DNA of 7,520 bases from Methylocapsa sp. (GTDB lineage: Bacteria; Pseudomonadota; Alphaproteobacteria; Rhizobiales; Beijerinckiaceae), in the NCBI GenBank assembly GCA_003162995.1, contig PLUZ01000415.1, forward strand, positions 10,837 through 18,356, written 5' to 3'. The notes under the pieces were generated by a model. The model saw nothing but the letters and a program-made list of their open reading frames with translations, had not been told where the DNA came from and made no database searches. A program made the position numbers and the translations under genes. Below are positions 5,747 to 7,520 of the stretch, piece after piece (position 1 is the stretch's first letter; each line of letters begins with the position of its first letter).

Positions 5747-6589
5747 ATGGCTTACCAACTGCGTGGATTGTCCCGGGCCAATCGGGACATGGTTGCGGCC
5801 ATCGGGGTCATCGCGGCTGGTGCCGCCGTGTTCGAGGCGGCGCTGATCCCGGGCATTGTGATTGGCGGCGCCGCCGTGCTGGCACCCAAACTCCTGCCCA
5901 CGCTGCGCCGGCGTCTGCCGCCGCTGCTCAAGGCAACCCTCCGCCGGCGGATCGAGCCCGCAGTTCCCGTACCAAACCGGACTGGCATCGCGGTGCCGCT
6001 CGCCGCCCCTCCCCAGCTACGGATTAAGCAGGCGGTGCTCAAGACGATCACCTTCCGGATCATCATCACGGCCGTGGACCTTACCGCGAATTATGTGGTG
6101 ATTGGCGAACTCGCCGCAGCGGCGGGTCTGTCAACCGTCTCCCTGGTCGTCAACCCTTTCTTTTATTTTGCCCATGAAACAGCCTGGAATTATTTTGGCC
6201 CGTCCTTCATGCGGAAATTTGGTAAGTGGGGCACCGCTGTCCACTTGCCCATTCTCCCGCCCCTTGATCCTGAAGCAAAGGCGCCCCTGCCCGGCCGCGA
6301 AGGGTTTACGATCAATCGCGCCTTGGCTAAGACAATCACTTTTCGCATTTTCGCCACGACGATGGACTTTGCCACGAACTATTTCGTGCTCCGCGATCTC
6401 GCCACGGCGGCGAAGCTGACAGCCATCGGCTTCGTGGTCGGCCCTATTGTCTATTTCGGCCACGAGAAGGCCTGGGAGTATTTTGGTTCGCCCGAAGCGC
6501 CCGCGGAACGCGTCTCGAATGCTCAGGCGGGAGAGCCAAAACTACCCGGCGCCGCGAAAGCTAGACTTTTCCACCGCCTCGTCTCATAG
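5747..6589 (+). CDS. Membrane protein with two DUF2061 domains
   Basis: 280 residues. The N-terminal part has a hydrophobic Gly/Ala-rich segment (about 15-50, MVAAIGVIAAGAAVFEAALI onward) and a basic linker rich in Arg and Pro. Two copies of the DUF2061 membrane domain follow. Copy 1 (about 96-151) has AVLKTITFRIIITAVDLTAN and FFYFAHETAWNYFG; copy 2 (192-247) has ALAKTITFRIFATTMDFATN and IVYFGHEKAWEYFG. The conserved K-TITFR start and Y-F-HE-AW-YFG end are the signature of DUF2061, a small predicted inner-membrane protein family with no known function. Most members have one copy; here the duplication is fused in one chain. Shine-Dalgarno GAGG at 5735-5738 lies 8 nt before the ATG. The coiled-coil gene starts 7 nt after its stop, so the pair is probably co-transcribed. 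A hairpin with a U-tract precedes the gene. Confidence 0.85.
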   Translation: MAYQLRGLSRANRDMVAAIGVIAAGAAVFEAALIPGIVIGGAAVLAPKLLPTLRRRLPPLLKATLRRRIEPAVPVPNRTGIAVPLAAPPQLRIKQAVLKTITFRIIITAVDLTANYVVIGELAAAAGLSTVSLVVNPFFYFAHETAWNYFGPSFMRKFGKWGTAVHLPILPPLDPEAKAPLPGREGFTINRALAKTITFRIFATTMDFATNYFVLRDLATAAKLTAIGFVVGPIVYFGHEKAWEYFGSPEAPAERVSNAQAGEPKLPGAAKARLFHRLVS

Positions 6590-6596
6590 TGCCGCC

Positions 6597-7142
6597 ATGA
6601 CAGCGCTTCTCCTCGATACGCTCCGGCTTTCCCGCTCTCTCCGGGACAAGGGGAATTTTACCTCCGAACAAGCGGAAGCCCTCGCCGAGGCTTTGAGCGA
6701 AGCAAGCCAAGGCGATCTCGCCTCAAAGGCCGATTTTGCGCCTGTCCGGACGGAAATCGCGGATTTTAAAACTGAGCTAAAGACCGAAATCGCCGATGTG
6801 AGGAGCGATCTAAAAACCGCTATCGCCGAAGTGAGAACCGGACTTAAAGCTGAAATCGCCGAATTGAGAACTGGCGTAAAAACCGAAATTGCTGAATTGA
6901 GAACGGAGCTAAAGACCGAAATCGCCGGGGTGAGTGCCGAACTAAAGACTGAAATCGCCGGATTGAGGATCGAACTCAAATCCGAAATCGCCGAATTGAG
7001 AACCGAACTCAAAGCCGAAATTGCTCAGACGAAAACCGCCCTCCTGAAATGGATTCTCGGCGCGATAGGCTTGCAGGCCATCGTCATCCTCGGCGTGCTT
7101 ATCTCAATTTTTATAATCATTCCGAAGCCAACTTTGGATTAG
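6597..7142 (+). CDS. Membrane-anchored coiled-coil protein, DUF1640/CCDC90-like, built of 11-residue repeats
   Basis: 181 residues from the ATG at 6597. I preferred this to an upstream extension to 6447, which would overlap the DUF2061 gene by 143 nt and read its sequence in a second frame. Residues 1-50 hold a short helical head (FTSEQAEALAEALSEASQGD, then LASKADFAPVRTEIADFK). Residues 53-140 consist of eight 11-residue units of the type EIAELRTELKT, a hendecad pattern that gives a long right-handed or straight coiled coil. A C-terminal membrane segment follows (KWILGAIGLQAIVILGVLIS and IFIII, about 151-176) with a short tail, so the protein is a tail-anchored rod. This layout matches bacterial DUF1640/CCDC90-type proteins; role unknown, possibly a membrane-associated scaffold. 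No Shine-Dalgarno is evident; its start 7 nt after the DUF2061 stop suggests translational coupling. Confidence 0.82.
   Translation: MTALLLDTLRLSRSLRDKGNFTSEQAEALAEALSEASQGDLASKADFAPVRTEIADFKTELKTEIADVRSDLKTAIAEVRTGLKAEIAELRTGVKTEIAELRTELKTEIAGVSAELKTEIAGLRIELKSEIAELRTELKAEIAQTKTALLKWILGAIGLQAIVILGVLISIFIIIPKPTLD
6753..7016 (+). repeat. 33-bp tandem repeats, eight units, coding for hendecads
   Basis: Units start at 6753, 6786, 6819, 6852, 6885, 6918, 6951 and 6984, each near GAAATCGCCGAATTGAGAAC plus CGAACTAAAGACC; a diverged partial unit begins at 7017. Units are exactly 33 bp with no indels, so the reading frame is kept. Differences between units are mixed synonymous and conservative changes (for example GCCGAA/GCTGAA, GAACTC/GAGCTA), which shows an old array, with units 4, 5 and 8 most alike. 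Stop-free frames on the minus strand across it (6584-7012) are a by-product of the repeat. Confidence 0.9.
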
Positions 7143-7520
7143 CGCGCCCGTGGCGGGCAGAATGTTCCACCTTAAGCCGTTCTCGGGCCATGACTCCGAT
7201 GGACACTGACACGATGCGTATGAGCCAGCTTCTTGCACATGTAACGAATCAAATTCTGTGCTAGTTCTTATGAAGTTAGCTACGCTTCCGAAGGCTTTAA
7301 AAATTTCAATAGATCATCCCCGCGGCCTTGGCGTAAACTTGCACGCATCTGCCGCTGTCACACGTTGAACGTGCTCTTCAATCTCATGAAGTCTTGACTT
7401 GGTTAAGAGTAGTACAAAAGCATCCGTCTCATCCTTGATATTTGCCAGTATTTCTGTACGGACTAAGCAAAGATTTCCAGCTTGTTTGGACGCCAATTTG
7501 GTAATTGCTCACGCCCCGCG
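7143..7520. other. Right-end region without a confident gene; AT-richer second half
   Basis: Just after the coiled-coil gene is a GC hairpin, GCCCG (7146-7150), loop TGG, CGGGC (7154-7158), with no U-tract, so not a standard terminator. From about 7255 base composition becomes clearly less GC-rich than in the genes to the left. Only a weak minus-strand open frame (7314-7496) is present. No repeat, tRNA or mobile-element end is recognised. Confidence 0.5.
7314..7496 (-). CDS. Possible small hypothetical protein (60 aa, TTG start)
   Basis: Not recognised. The translation (CLVRTEILANIKDETDAFVL, then LTKSRLHEIEEHVQRVTAAD) looks like an amphipathic helical protein, and third codon positions are AT-rich, unlike the neighbours. 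The start would be TTG, with an in-frame TGA only five codons upstream and no Shine-Dalgarno. It could be a real gene of foreign origin, the tail of a decayed gene, or noise in non-coding DNA. Confidence 0.2.
   Translation of the reverse strand: MASKQAGNLCLVRTEILANIKDETDAFVLLLTKSRLHEIEEHVQRVTAADACKFTPRPRG

Noticed and set aside
5333..5758. 141-codon minus-strand open frame
   Set aside because: No ribosome binding site or domain; it overlaps the start of the DUF2061 gene and reads a T-arm-like sequence as AGIEPAT, a typical artefact peptide.
6584..7012. 142-codon minus-strand frame with regular Ser/Val/Ile repeats
   Set aside because: Antisense of the 33-bp repeat array; its periodicity is inherited from the coiled-coil gene.
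6753..7016. Regularly spaced repeats considered as a CRISPR array
   Set aside because: Units are contiguous 33-bp coding repeats with no unique spacers.

Overview
The window looks like ordinary chromosomal DNA from an alphaproteobacterium, most likely of the order Rhizobiales (Hyphomicrobiales). The clues are a phosphatidylcholine synthase of the rhizobial type, GC-rich coding regions, a degenerate copy of what looks like the short 'GAGCATG.TCCC.AAAA' intergenic repeat of that order, and several hypothetical families common in Methylobacterium/Beijerinckia-like genomes. All identifications come from reading translations and motifs; no search was run.

Left part (1-3100, all minus strand): a four-gene unit reads leftward from a promoter and operator near 3045-3094: a TetR-type repressor, two VOC-fold (PhnB/glyoxalase-like) proteins and a FaxC/metaxin-like glutathione S-transferase. 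The genes are spaced by -4, 30 and 6 nt. A 20-bp inverted repeat (arms AATACCAA/TTGGTATT) covers the predicted transcription start just before tetR, so the unit is probably autorepressed and induced by a small reactive or toxic compound. Downstream, with its own plausible promoter, is pcs (CDP-diacylglycerol-choline phosphatidyltransferase). It is cut by the left edge, and its true frame is not the longest open frame there.

Middle part (3198-5270): an exported outer-membrane-like protein gene is broken by a one-base insertion in an AAA codon. Reading both frames restores a continuous protein of about 288 residues ending in Phe. It is transcribed away from a small exported protein gene on the plus strand (4211-4624), which has three cysteine pairs and an internal duplication, and whose apparent start lies inside the degenerate intergenic repeat. 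Convergent to that is a secreted DUF2380/DUF3280-type protein.

Right part (5270-7520): about 480 bp without a convincing gene contains a perfect tRNA T-arm-like hairpin (possible relic) and a terminator-like hairpin just before the next gene. Then come two plus-strand genes 7 nt apart: a membrane protein with two DUF2061 copies, and a membrane-anchored coiled-coil protein made of 33-bp (11-residue) tandem repeats. The last ~380 bp are AT-richer, with no confident gene.

I see no CRISPR array, transposase, integrase or recognisable defence system. The most informative observations are the frameshifted outer-membrane gene, the operator-controlled detoxification operon, the duplicated three-cysteine-pair protein and the tRNA-like relic.
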